Part shown: in pieces, positions 1-6,195 of the stretch
How positions within the stretch are numbered: the stretch's first letter is position 1
How the letters are laid out: every line of letters begins with the position of its first letter
Virus record (IMG/VR): IMGVR_UViG_3300044623_000860
Location: 1 to 27,657 of that record
Reading direction: 5' to 3' (one strand)
DNA length: 27,657 nucleotides
From: a virus
The notes under the pieces: generated by a model
Told to the model about the DNA's origin: nothing
Databases searched by the model: none
What the model saw: only the letters and a program-made list of their open reading frames with translations
Program-made: the position numbers and the translations under genes

Positions 1-1
1 C

Positions 2-76
2 AGAACCAACGGAGAAAAATACGTTTGCCATCCGATTGAACATATGATTAAGATTTATTTAAACGAAAAGAAATGA
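2..76 (+). CDS. Partial CDS, C-terminal end of an unknown protein
   Basis: The frame is open from the window edge and ends in TGA at 74-76, giving 24 residues that end in a lysine/glutamate-rich helix. The ATG of the next small gene (73-75) overlaps this stop as ATGA, the same junction type used by many genes here, so it is probably the end of a real gene whose start lies upstream. Too little is visible to name a family. Confidence 0.5.
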   Translation, partial: RTNGEKYVCHPIEHMIKIYLNEKK

Positions 77-195
77 AAAATATTTTAATTCAGTTCTTTA
101 TGTGGTATATGAAAAATGGAGAAAACCATCAGGAAAAAACAGTTGAGGAATTAATACAATTTTATTTAGATGAAAAATACAATAGCAGAAAGTAA
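73..195 (+). CDS. Small unknown protein (40 aa)
   Basis: A 40-residue frame opens with ATG at 73 in an ATGA overlap with the preceding stop. The product starts MKNILIQFFMWYMKNGENHQ and continues with an acidic helix, EELIQFYLDEK. No domain is recognised. The tight start coupling and same-strand packing favour a real gene; its end overlaps the next CDS by 26 nt, which is long for this genome and leaves some doubt about one of the two starts. Confidence 0.5.
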   Translation: MKNILIQFFMWYMKNGENHQEKTVEELIQFYLDEKYNSRK

Positions 196-598
196 AAATA
201 GCAGTTTAATTGTACAAGTTGAGGAAATGAGTGAAAATGTACTAGCTGGTAGAGTGTTAGTAGCAGACAATACTACTAAAGTTGGTGACTTTATAAGTGT
301 TGCAACATCTACTTTTAACATATCAAACAAAGAACCTAAAAAAGATGATATAGTTCAGAAAGTTGTAGATAAATTTCAAGAACGATCAAAAGTCGGCATT
401 GAGAAATACGGAACGACTTTAAAAGATAATAATACGGATGACTTTCACAATCATTTGAGTGAGGAATTAATGGATGCTTTACTTTATTTGGAAAAGATTA
501 AGGAACAAAAAGATACTTACTTTCTATTATTAGGTCGTTACAATGAATTATTAGATCAATTTAATAAGTTACAAGCTAAAATAAAAGATTTATGTTAA
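170..598 (+). CDS. All-alpha NTP pyrophosphohydrolase-like (MazG/dATP-dGTP diphosphohydrolase-like) phage protein
   Basis: 142 aa. Residues ~62-112 carry the pattern KFQERSKVGIEKYGTTL followed by a short acidic spacer and HLSEELMDALLYLEKI. This matches the all-alpha NTP-pyrophosphohydrolase family common in phages; E98, E99 and D102 are the likely Mg-binding residues. In that superfamily the enzymes hydrolyse (d)NTPs to (d)NMPs and adjust nucleotide pools; this specific substrate is not deducible. Residues ~11-50 form a separate beta-rich stretch and ~113-142 a helical tail. The start at 170 overlaps the previous small gene by 26 nt; an internal ATG at residue 20 would remove that overlap but would cut into the beta-rich segment. 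It lies in a run of small genes just before the terminase. Confidence 0.65.
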   Translation: MKNTIAESKNSSLIVQVEEMSENVLAGRVLVADNTTKVGDFISVATSTFNISNKEPKKDDIVQKVVDKFQERSKVGIEKYGTTLKDNNTDDFHNHLSEELMDALLYLEKIKEQKDTYFLLLGRYNELLDQFNKLQAKIKDLC

Positions 599-774
599 TA
601 CAGCCCATACTCGATTTGCCCAATAGAAAAAATATAATTACAAAGCATGGCACTTTATCAGACCTTCATAAGGTTGCAATTGAATGGTATAAAAGCGAAA
701 AGGATAGCGTGTTTATGCATGAATTTGTCATCTACATTGTAAACAATTATAGTACATTTAAAACAAAAAAATGA
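592..774 (+). CDS. Small unknown protein (60 aa)
   Basis: 60 aa, starting 7 nt before the end of the previous gene and ending in a TGA that overlaps the next ATG (ATGA at 771-774). The middle of the protein, LSDLHKVAIEWYKSEKDSVF, is helical and the C-terminus is basic. I recognise no family. Coupling at both ends supports it as a translated member of the pre-terminase small-gene run. An antisense frame over 658-906 has no comparable context and was not called. Confidence 0.6.
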   Translation: MLIQPILDLPNRKNIITKHGTLSDLHKVAIEWYKSEKDSVFMHEFVIYIVNNYSTFKTKK

Positions 775-869
775 CAGTGGAAATTTTTCAATGGATAGAA
801 ATAATAGTCTACGAGAATATAAGATGTGAGAAATATTATTATCTTTACGAGAGAATATGCAACAATTAG
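771..869 (+). CDS. Very small unknown protein (32 aa)
   Basis: 32 aa frame beginning at the ATGA junction with the previous stop and ending 13 nt inside the next gene. The product begins MTVEIFQWIEIIVYENIR and is amphipathic. Only the ATGA coupling and the fact that it fills the gap between two same-strand genes support it; no homology is recognised. Confidence 0.4.
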   Translation: MTVEIFQWIEIIVYENIRCEKYYYLYERICNN

Positions 870-1069
870 AAAAACTAGAACAATACTGCAAAGTTAGGAA
901 TATCAAAGCTACTTTTGTGGAAGGTATTCTAATTGACCCTTTGCCTGTGGTTAAGTCAAACTATAGAGTAAGAAAAGAACCTTACTTTATTGATTTGGCG
1001 GTTAAAAGATACGGATGTTCAACGGTGGTAGATGCAATGTTTAATAAGCAAATGACATTGATCATATGA
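857..1069 (+). CDS. Small unknown protein (70 aa)
   Basis: 70 aa; a short N-terminal helix (QQLEKLEQYCKVRN) is followed by a mixed segment with several valines and prolines and a C-terminal helix (FIDLAVKRYGCSTVVDAMF). Its TGA at 1067-1069 overlaps the ATG of the sigma-like gene at 1066 (ATGA), so the two are probably translationally coupled. No family recognised; the coupling suggests a regulatory or accessory partner but that is inference only. Confidence 0.6.
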   Translation: MQQLEKLEQYCKVRNIKATFVEGILIDPLPVVKSNYRVRKEPYFIDLAVKRYGCSTVVDAMFNKQMTLII

Positions 1070-1578
1070 AGCAATTAGAAAAGTTAGCCAAAAACCATAA
1101 AAAGTGGGTATCAATTGCAAAATCATTTGGAGCTGGTGAACTTTCTGAAGATGTGGTCCAAGATATGTACTTAAAAATATACACAAACAAAAGCAACAAG
1201 GACATATCAGACGCCTACATTTGGCTAACTTTACGATCTGTTTACATTGATAAGGTACGAATAGATAACAGAATGCAAAAAGTAAACTTAGAAGACGTTA
1301 AAGGCTTAGTTTCTGAACAAATAGATGAACTAGAATTTCAATCGTTCACAAAGATAAATACCAAAATAGAAGCTGTTAAATACAAAACACATTACTCCGA
1401 CGTTATAATATTGAACAACTATTTTGAGAAAGGTTTATCAATGAGAAAAATAGCATCTAAATACAATATAGCTCCCTCAACTGTTTTTAGAAGTATTAAG
1501 AAAACAAAGGAGAAAATTAGATTAGAGATAGGTGAAGATTTTGAAGATTATTTAAACAAAGAATTTGAATTGATATAA
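1066..1578 (+). CDS. Sigma-70-like / sigma region 4 HTH transcription factor
   Basis: 170 aa. Residues ~27-66 (SEDVVQDMYLKIYT, then DAYIWLTLRSVYIDKVR) look like a reduced sigma region 2. Residues ~108-150 contain a helix-turn-helix of the sigma region 4 type (GLSMRKIASKYNIAPSTVFR, followed by a basic helix). This two-part plan is that of ECF-like sigma factors and of the sigma-like proteins often found just before the terminase in Bacteroidetes phages. It probably directs or modulates transcription of the late genes. It is coupled by ATGA to the previous gene and sits 2 nt before the next. A recurrent promoter-like element downstream (see 3385, 11698, 14157, 16994) is a candidate target; that link is inference. 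Confidence 0.75.
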   Translation: MKQLEKLAKNHKKWVSIAKSFGAGELSEDVVQDMYLKIYTNKSNKDISDAYIWLTLRSVYIDKVRIDNRMQKVNLEDVKGLVSEQIDELEFQSFTKINTKIEAVKYKTHYSDVIILNNYFEKGLSMRKIASKYNIAPSTVFRSIKKTKEKIRLEIGEDFEDYLNKEFELI

Positions 1579-1580
1579 TT

Positions 1581-1811
1581 ATGGCAAAGAAAAAATGTAA
1601 ATTAGTGGTACAAGATCATTTACCATTAGAATTAAACGAAATTGAATTTTTAAACGATTGCTTTTTAAGTGATGAGATTTCACCATTAGAGCAAATTAGA
1701 TTAATACAAATATTTAACAGGATATTCAGTAAAAACGAACAACCTACAATGTGTGGGAGTTGTTGGAGAGACCTCGTTAAAGAGCTTAAAAAGGTTTTAG
1801 ATAATCAATAA
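1581..1811 (+). CDS. Small unknown phage protein with CGSCW motif
   Basis: 76 aa. A lysine-rich N-terminus is followed by two helices (ELNEIEFLNDCFLS and SPLEQIRLIQIFNRIF), then TMCGSCWRDLVKELKKVL. The C-x-x-C pair with a following amphipathic helix is a small conserved signature I associate with short proteins encoded next to phage terminases, but I cannot assign a function. The two cysteines alone are not enough for a zinc finger unless the protein oligomerises. It lies between the sigma-like gene and the small terminase gene on the same strand. Confidence 0.65.
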   Translation: MAKKKCKLVVQDHLPLELNEIEFLNDCFLSDEISPLEQIRLIQIFNRIFSKNEQPTMCGSCWRDLVKELKKVLDNQ

Positions 1812-1826
1812 TGATTTTTTTTGATT

Positions 1827-2105
1827 ATGGATAAGAGAAAAAATAACGGAGGTAATGCAGGTTGCGGAAGAAAATCCAAAGCAGAAGAGCAAAGCTTAAT
1901 ACAAAAACTTTCTCCATTGGAAGAGCAGGCATTTATTAAACTTTCAGAAGCTATTGATGGTGGAAAAGATTGGGCCATTAAAATGTTTTTTGAATATATG
2001 TTTGGTAAACCTAAACAACAAATGGACGTTACTACAATGGGGGAAAAAATATCAAATGTTATCCAATTAGGGAATGGAATAAATCCGAATGAAACTACTA
2101 ATTAA
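1827..2105 (+). CDS. terS: Terminase small subunit-like protein
   Basis: 92 aa from ATG 1827; an upstream in-frame TTG at 1821 is less likely. The N-terminus has the Gly/Arg/Lys-rich stretch NNGGNAGCGRKSKAEEQ seen in small DNA-binding proteins that precede terL in Bacteroidetes phages, followed by helices (LSPLEEQAFIKLSEAIDGG and WAIKMFFEYMFGKPKQ). Small terminases recognise the phage DNA for packaging and regulate the large subunit. The assignment rests on position immediately before terL (17 nt overlap), size, and the FGKPKQ-type tail rather than on a visible canonical HTH, so terS is likely but not certain. Confidence 0.7.
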   Translation: MDKRKNNGGNAGCGRKSKAEEQSLIQKLSPLEEQAFIKLSEAIDGGKDWAIKMFFEYMFGKPKQQMDVTTMGEKISNVIQLGNGINPNETTN

Positions 2106-3384
2106 ACAGGAACACGCTACATTTTATTTGCAAGATAAAACTACTGAGGAGGTTCTTTATGGTGGTGCGGCTGGTGGTGGTAAATCTGCATTCGGGTGCT
2201 TGTGGTTAATTTCGATGTGCCAAAATTATCCTAATACTAGATGGTTAATGGGACGTGCTAAATTAAAAACATTAAAAGAAACTACTTTAAATACTTTCTT
2301 TGAACTAGCTAGTAAGTTAGATATTGGAGATGAATTTAATTATAATGCTCAATCAAATGTTATTTACTTTGAAAATGGGAGTGAGATAATACTCAAAGAT
2401 TTATTCCTATATCCATCTGATCCGAACTATGATAGTTTAGGTTCATTAGAAATAACAGGGGCATTTATTGATGAGTGTAATCAGGTTGTGTATAAAGCGT
2501 GGCAAATCGTTAAATCTAGGATAAGATATAAACTAACTGAATATAATTTAATACCTAAAATGTTAGGTACTTTAAATCCTGCTAAGAATTGGACTTATAA
2601 AGAATTTTATCAACCATCTAAGAATGGAACTTTAAAAGATTATAGAAAGTTCATACAAGCTTTGCCACAGGATAATCCACATTTGCACCCATCTTATTTG
2701 AAGTCATTATTGCAGTTAGACAATAACGCTAAACAAAGACTTTATTATGGTAATTGGGAATATGATGATGATCCATCTACATTAATCGATATGGACGCAA
2801 TTATAGACTATTTTAATCCAGTTCATATAAATGATAACGGTAAGCATTACATAACTATTGATGTGGCACGTAAAGGTAAGGATACAACTGTTTATAGAGT
2901 GTGGAATGAATGGAAGTGTATTGATGTTGTTATATTTGCTAAGAATACAATAGTAGAAGCATACGAAGAAGCTAGAAGATTACAAGCTAAATATAATGTA
3001 TCAAATACTCAAACAATAGCTGATGAAGATGGAGTTGGAGGCGGTTTAGTAGATATGTTAAGGTGTCAAGGTTTTATAAATAATAGTAGAGCTTTGAATG
3101 GAGAAAACTATGAGAATTTAAAAAGTCAATGTAGTATTTTAATGGCTAAAAAAATACAATCTAGGGAATGCGGTGAAATTTCAAACAATACTCATATTAG
3201 AGATATAGTAAGTGAAGAAATGGAGCAAATAAAACAAAAAGATATAGATAAAGATACAAGACTAGGAATACTTTCAAAGGATGTTATTAAAGCAAATATA
3301 GGGCGTTCACCCGATCATTGGGACAGTATAATGATGAGATACTATTTTGAATTAAAACCAAAAGGTAACTATTCAATCTACTAA
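2089..3384 (+). CDS. terL: Terminase large subunit (packaging ATPase-nuclease)
   Basis: 431 aa, full length. ATPase domain: Walker A GGAAGGGKS at residues 25-33, Walker B with acidic pair in GAFIDECNQV (~124-133), and a coupling motif LGTLNPAK (~159-166). Nuclease domain, RNase H-like: YITIDVARKGKDTTV (D258) and TIADEDGVGGGLVDM (~309-323), with a final acidic cluster in PDHWDSIMMRYYFE near the C-terminus. TerL docks on the portal, pumps DNA into the procapsid and cuts the concatemer. It overlaps terS by 17 nt. Unusually, the portal gene does not follow; it lies about 11 kb downstream. Confidence 0.97.
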   Translation: MKLLIKQEHATFYLQDKTTEEVLYGGAAGGGKSAFGCLWLISMCQNYPNTRWLMGRAKLKTLKETTLNTFFELASKLDIGDEFNYNAQSNVIYFENGSEIILKDLFLYPSDPNYDSLGSLEITGAFIDECNQVVYKAWQIVKSRIRYKLTEYNLIPKMLGTLNPAKNWTYKEFYQPSKNGTLKDYRKFIQALPQDNPHLHPSYLKSLLQLDNNAKQRLYYGNWEYDDDPSTLIDMDAIIDYFNPVHINDNGKHYITIDVARKGKDTTVYRVWNEWKCIDVVIFAKNTIVEAYEEARRLQAKYNVSNTQTIADEDGVGGGLVDMLRCQGFINNSRALNGENYENLKSQCSILMAKKIQSRECGEISNNTHIRDIVSEEMEQIKQKDIDKDTRLGILSKDVIKANIGRSPDHWDSIMMRYYFELKPKGNYSIY

Positions 3385-3411
3385 ACACAAATATTAAATT
3401 AATCGTTTAAA
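3385..3411 (+). promoter_or_regulatory. Recurrent start-proximal motif 1 (ACAAAT...CGTTTA), candidate phage promoter
   Basis: In the 31-nt gap after terL, an ACAAAT box (3387-3392) is followed after 11 nt by CGTT (3404-3407). CGTT lies exactly 8 nt before the ATG at 3416. The same arrangement recurs in the gaps before 11728, 14189 and 17027. If it is a promoter, transcription would start at or very near the ATG and the mRNA would be almost leaderless. Confidence 0.55.
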
Positions 3412-3415
3412 AATT

Positions 3416-4123
3416 ATGAAATTAGAATTAACAATACCAACAACTTTAGATGAAATCCCATTAATGCATTATCAGAAATTTATGGAGGTTTCAAAGAACT
3501 CAAATGATGATGAATTTACAGCACAAAAAATGATACAGATCTTTTGTGGAATTGAACTAAAAGAAGTTGTGAAAATTGCGTTCAATGATATGTTGGACCT
3601 GGTTAACCATTTTAATAAATTGTTTTCTGAAATACCGAAATTAAAACCTACATTTAAGATTAAAGATTTAGAACTTGGTATGATACCAAACTTTGATAAA
3701 ATTACATGGGAGGAATATATTGAACTAGAAAGTCAATTTAAAGACTTCGATACGTTTCACAAAGCTATGGCAGTATTGTACAGACCAGTAATTGAGAAAA
3801 ATAAAAAAGGTCAATATCTTATAGCTCCATTTAACAACGTTGAGGAGTTTAGCGATTTAATGAAATATACTCCATTATCGGTTGCATTAAGTTCTCATAT
3901 TTTTTTTTGGAATTTAGAAAGGGAGTTGTTAACAGCTACTCTCAACTATTTGGAGATACAGATGAAGAAACTGAACAAGAGCAATCGAATGATTTTAGCG
4001 AAGAAAATCAATTCAGCAAACAATGGGGATGGTATCAGTCAATTTATGCAGTTGCAAAGGGAGACGTTACAAAATTTGATGAAGTCCTCAGAACAGAACT
4101 ATTTACCATACTTAACTTTTTAA
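3416..4123 (+). CDS. Tail assembly chaperone, gpG-like (zero-frame product)
   Basis: 235 aa, helical and acidic in the N-terminal half (MKLELTIPTTLDEIPLMHYQ) with a C-terminal part from ~164 that includes NLERELLTATLNYLE and NGDGISQ. This plan matches the tail assembly chaperones (lambda gpG type) of Bacteroidetes phages, which bind the tape measure protein and recruit tail tube subunits. The next frame overlaps its last 217 nt and encodes the expected gpT-like domain, so the gene probably makes two products: this one and a -1 frameshift fusion of about 256 aa. It starts 31 nt after terL, preceded by the recurrent CGTT motif. Far from the tape measure gene (5.3 kb), which is unusual for a chaperone. 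Confidence 0.75.
   Translation: MKLELTIPTTLDEIPLMHYQKFMEVSKNSNDDEFTAQKMIQIFCGIELKEVVKIAFNDMLDLVNHFNKLFSEIPKLKPTFKIKDLELGMIPNFDKITWEEYIELESQFKDFDTFHKAMAVLYRPVIEKNKKGQYLIAPFNNVEEFSDLMKYTPLSVALSSHIFFWNLERELLTATLNYLEIQMKKLNKSNRMILAKKINSANNGDGISQFMQLQRETLQNLMKSSEQNYLPYLTF
3901..3907 (+). other. Candidate -1 ribosomal frameshift slippery site (T TTT TTT)
   Basis: Within a run of nine T (3900-3908), the zero-frame codons are ATT TTT TTT TGG. The heptamer T TTT TTT at 3901-3907 is a canonical -1 slippery sequence: both tRNAs can re-pair one base back, and reading then continues in the gpT-like frame with TTG at 3907. The -1 frame is open from 3853 (TAG at 3850-3852) to 4185, so the slip point lies inside the permitted window. 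No convincing downstream stem or pseudoknot could be drawn by eye. Confidence 0.7.
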
Positions 4124-4185
4124 CTTTCGAGAAGCAAAAGAATAGAATTGAAATAAACCAATTAAAAAAACAACGATTAAAATGA
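3907..4185 (+). CDS. gpT-like domain of tail assembly chaperone, expressed by -1 frameshift
   Basis: About 92 codons in the -1 frame relative to the preceding gene. There is no ATG at its beginning; the first possible start is TTG at 3907, inside the T run. The product has an acidic Glu/Gln-rich linker, then QWGWYQSIYAVAKGDVTKFDEV and FLTFEKQKNRIEINQLKKQ. This is the W-G-W-Y ... GD-x-T-x-F ... L-x-F-E-K pattern typical of the C-terminal domain of Bacteroidetes phage tail chaperones. It is most simply read as the C-terminal half of a fusion made by slippage at 3901-3907. An independent TTG start is possible but less likely. The stop at 4183-4185 overlaps the next ATG. Confidence 0.75.
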   Translation: MEFRKGVVNSYSQLFGDTDEETEQEQSNDFSEENQFSKQWGWYQSIYAVAKGDVTKFDEVLRTELFTILNFLTFEKQKNRIEINQLKKQRLK

Positions 4186-4637
4186 GTGGATTTTACGACA
4201 TAGTGACAAAACTTTATGATAGTGTTAACAATGATAGTTTAGTTAATCAAACGACTAAGGGCGACCTTGCAAGCGTATTAAATAACAAACAAAACTTGTT
4301 CCCTTTATGTCATATAATGGTAAATAGTTCGACATTTGATAAGCAAATATTAGTGTTTAATATATCAATCATTTGCATGGACCTAGTAGATTTTAGCAAG
4401 GATCAAACGGTTACATTATACACAGGGAATAATAATGAAGACGATGTAATGAACACTACTTTATCAATACTAAATAGACTTTACGAAAGTATGTATAGAG
4501 GTTCTTTGTTTAGTGATCTATATCAAATCGAAAACGTGGCAAATTGTGAGCCTTTTTATGATAAGTTTGAAGAGAATGTAGCAGGGTGGACTATGACTTT
4601 TGATGTTATTTGTGAGAATTCTATGGTAATATGTTAG
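4182..4637 (+). CDS. Conserved phage structural protein (probable tail completion/terminator-like)
   Basis: 151 aa. The N-terminus is helical (YDIVTKLYDSVNNDSLVN), followed by FPLCHIMVNSSTFDKQILVFNISIICMD and then TGNNNEDDVMNTTLSILNRLYESM. The pattern N-(D/N)-N-E-D-D-x-x-N-T-x-L-x-x-L-N-R-L-Y and a closing GWTMTFDV strand are hallmarks of a small family found next to gp10-like proteins in Bacteroidetes phages. Its size and position before an HK97-gp10-like gene suggest a tail terminator or neck role, which is inferred from context. It starts at an ATGA overlap with the previous stop and overlaps the next gene by 7 nt. Confidence 0.65.
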   Translation: MSGFYDIVTKLYDSVNNDSLVNQTTKGDLASVLNNKQNLFPLCHIMVNSSTFDKQILVFNISIICMDLVDFSKDQTVTLYTGNNNEDDVMNTTLSILNRLYESMYRGSLFSDLYQIENVANCEPFYDKFEENVAGWTMTFDVICENSMVIC

Positions 4638-5146
4638 AAACTGAAAAGGAATTAAAGAAGTTCAGAGACTACGTTATAAAAGAAAGTAGAACAAACTTAA
4701 CTAAGCTAAAAAAGAATAGCTCTAAAAAGCTTTATAATAGCTTAAAAGGGGAATACAAACTAATGGCAAATTCATTTAGCTTATATTTTTCTATGGAAGA
4801 CTATGGACACTTTCAGGATAAAGGAGTAGATGGTTTAAAGAAGTCTCAAGGTTCTGAATATTCATTTAAAAAAGGTGTGCCTAGCAAAGCAATGTTAGGT
4901 AGTTTGGATAAATGGATAGTAAGAAAAGGATTAGCACCTAGAAATAAACAAGGTAAATTTGTAAATAGATTATCTTTAAAATTTGCAATAGCAAAAGGAA
5001 TATTTAATAAAGGTATAAAACGTTCTTTATTCTTTACCAAACCATTTGAATATGCTTATAAAAGATTACCCGAAGAATTAGTCACTAAATACGGTTTAGA
5101 TGCAATTACGTTATTTAATTTAACAATAGAACAACCGAAAAAATGA
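4631..5146 (+). CDS. HK97 gp10-like tail completion / neck protein
   Basis: 171 aa, basic. Key stretch: MEDYGHFQDKGVDGLKKSQG, then SLDKWIVRKGLAPRNKQGKF and LKFAIAKGIFNKGIKRSLFF, ending in KPFEYAYKRLPEELVTKYGL. The Y-G-x-F-x-D-x-G-V motif, the W-I-V-R-K-G segment and the final helix match gp10-like head-tail joining or tail completion proteins. Such proteins cap the tail tube or join it to the neck. It sits between the terminator-like gene and a large tail protein, overlapping neighbours by a few bases at each side, so the three are probably translated together. Confidence 0.7.
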   Translation: MLETEKELKKFRDYVIKESRTNLTKLKKNSSKKLYNSLKGEYKLMANSFSLYFSMEDYGHFQDKGVDGLKKSQGSEYSFKKGVPSKAMLGSLDKWIVRKGLAPRNKQGKFVNRLSLKFAIAKGIFNKGIKRSLFFTKPFEYAYKRLPEELVTKYGLDAITLFNLTIEQPKK

Positions 5147-6195
5147 GTATAATATTAACAAAAAGTCCTCACATTGTAGAAGTAACTCATCCAAGTTTAG
5201 AGGGTGGTAAAGTAGAAATATATCTATTTAAAGCCGATGTTTTACCTCCTACTGTGCCACAATATACACTTAGTAAATTAACTCCCGCTACTAATGTAGA
5301 TAGTGTTTATTTTGATGTTGCACCGTACATTAATGAATTTATAACTAGCAATTCATACACTCCAAATGTATCAACAAATAATGTAAGTTTACCAATTGAG
5401 GCATATTGTAGGGTTGAAATAAAAAAATATAGATTAGTTGCGGGGGTTTACACTTTAGTTGATTTAACGGGGTTCTTTTGTTTGAAGGGATATATGGAGC
5501 AATCTATATCAATAGACCAATTAACAAATTCAGATCTTTTATTAGCTCCAAAAACTTACTATTATTATTATAATTCAGCAAATCCAACTGCTATTCCTTT
5601 TGGTGATATTACTTTATATAATAATACTGAATTATTTTATAGATATACTGATCTAGTTAATGGAGCTTTTTATGAATATAGTATAGCTTCAAATGGTTTT
5701 AAAAAGATTTATAAAGTTTATCCAACATATGCATCTCATGGTAATAAGTTGGAGGTTATTTCTGATATAACAGGATTAGTTGCAACGTATTATTTCAGAC
5801 CAATTGAAGAATGTAGATACACTCCTGTAACTTTAGATTTTATAAACAAATACGGAGCGTGGCAAAGAGAGTTTTTATTTAAGAACTCAACTGATAGTAT
5901 AAATGTAGAAAATCAATCTTATAAGAATTATAGAGCTATACCAAACGTTTTTAATGTTCAAGAAAGTTTAGTTACTTCATTTAATACAAATGGAAGTGAA
6001 AGCATTAAAACAAATACAGGATGGGTTAATGAGGACTTTAAAGACACTATTAAACAAATATTACTTAGTGATAGGATTTTGATAAATAATAGACCTGCTA
6101 CAATAACAACTAAGCAAGTGGACCTACAAAAAAACATAAACAATAAGTTGATTAATTATTCTTTGGACTTTCAATTTTCTAACTCTATAATATGA
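5143..6195 (+). CDS. Minor tail / tail-tip structural protein
   Basis: 350 aa, beta-rich throughout, with no transmembrane segment. It begins with a strand-rich module (IILTKSPHIVEVTHPSLEGG, then KVEIYLFKADVLPP and VYFDVAPYINEFI), a plan I associate with large structural proteins encoded before the distal tail protein in Bacteroidetes phages. A central part is rich in Tyr and Asn, and the C-terminus returns to paired strands. No enzymatic motif is seen. A contractile sheath was considered because of size, but no sheath-like sequence is recognisable. It overlaps both neighbours by 4 nt (ATGA). Confidence 0.6.
   Translation: MSIILTKSPHIVEVTHPSLEGGKVEIYLFKADVLPPTVPQYTLSKLTPATNVDSVYFDVAPYINEFITSNSYTPNVSTNNVSLPIEAYCRVEIKKYRLVAGVYTLVDLTGFFCLKGYMEQSISIDQLTNSDLLLAPKTYYYYYNSANPTAIPFGDITLYNNTELFYRYTDLVNGAFYEYSIASNGFKKIYKVYPTYASHGNKLEVISDITGLVATYYFRPIEECRYTPVTLDFINKYGAWQREFLFKNSTDSINVENQSYKNYRAIPNVFNVQESLVTSFNTNGSESIKTNTGWVNEDFKDTIKQILLSDRILINNRPATITTKQVDLQKNINNKLINYSLDFQFSNSII

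Noticed and set aside
4846-6143. Antisense frames at 4846-5040 and 5958-6143.
   Set aside because: Both lie fully inside well supported + strand tail genes and have no recognisable features.
5143-6195. Considered as a contractile tail sheath protein.
   Set aside because: Size fits loosely, but there is no sheath-like C-terminal domain and it is not next to the tail tube gene.
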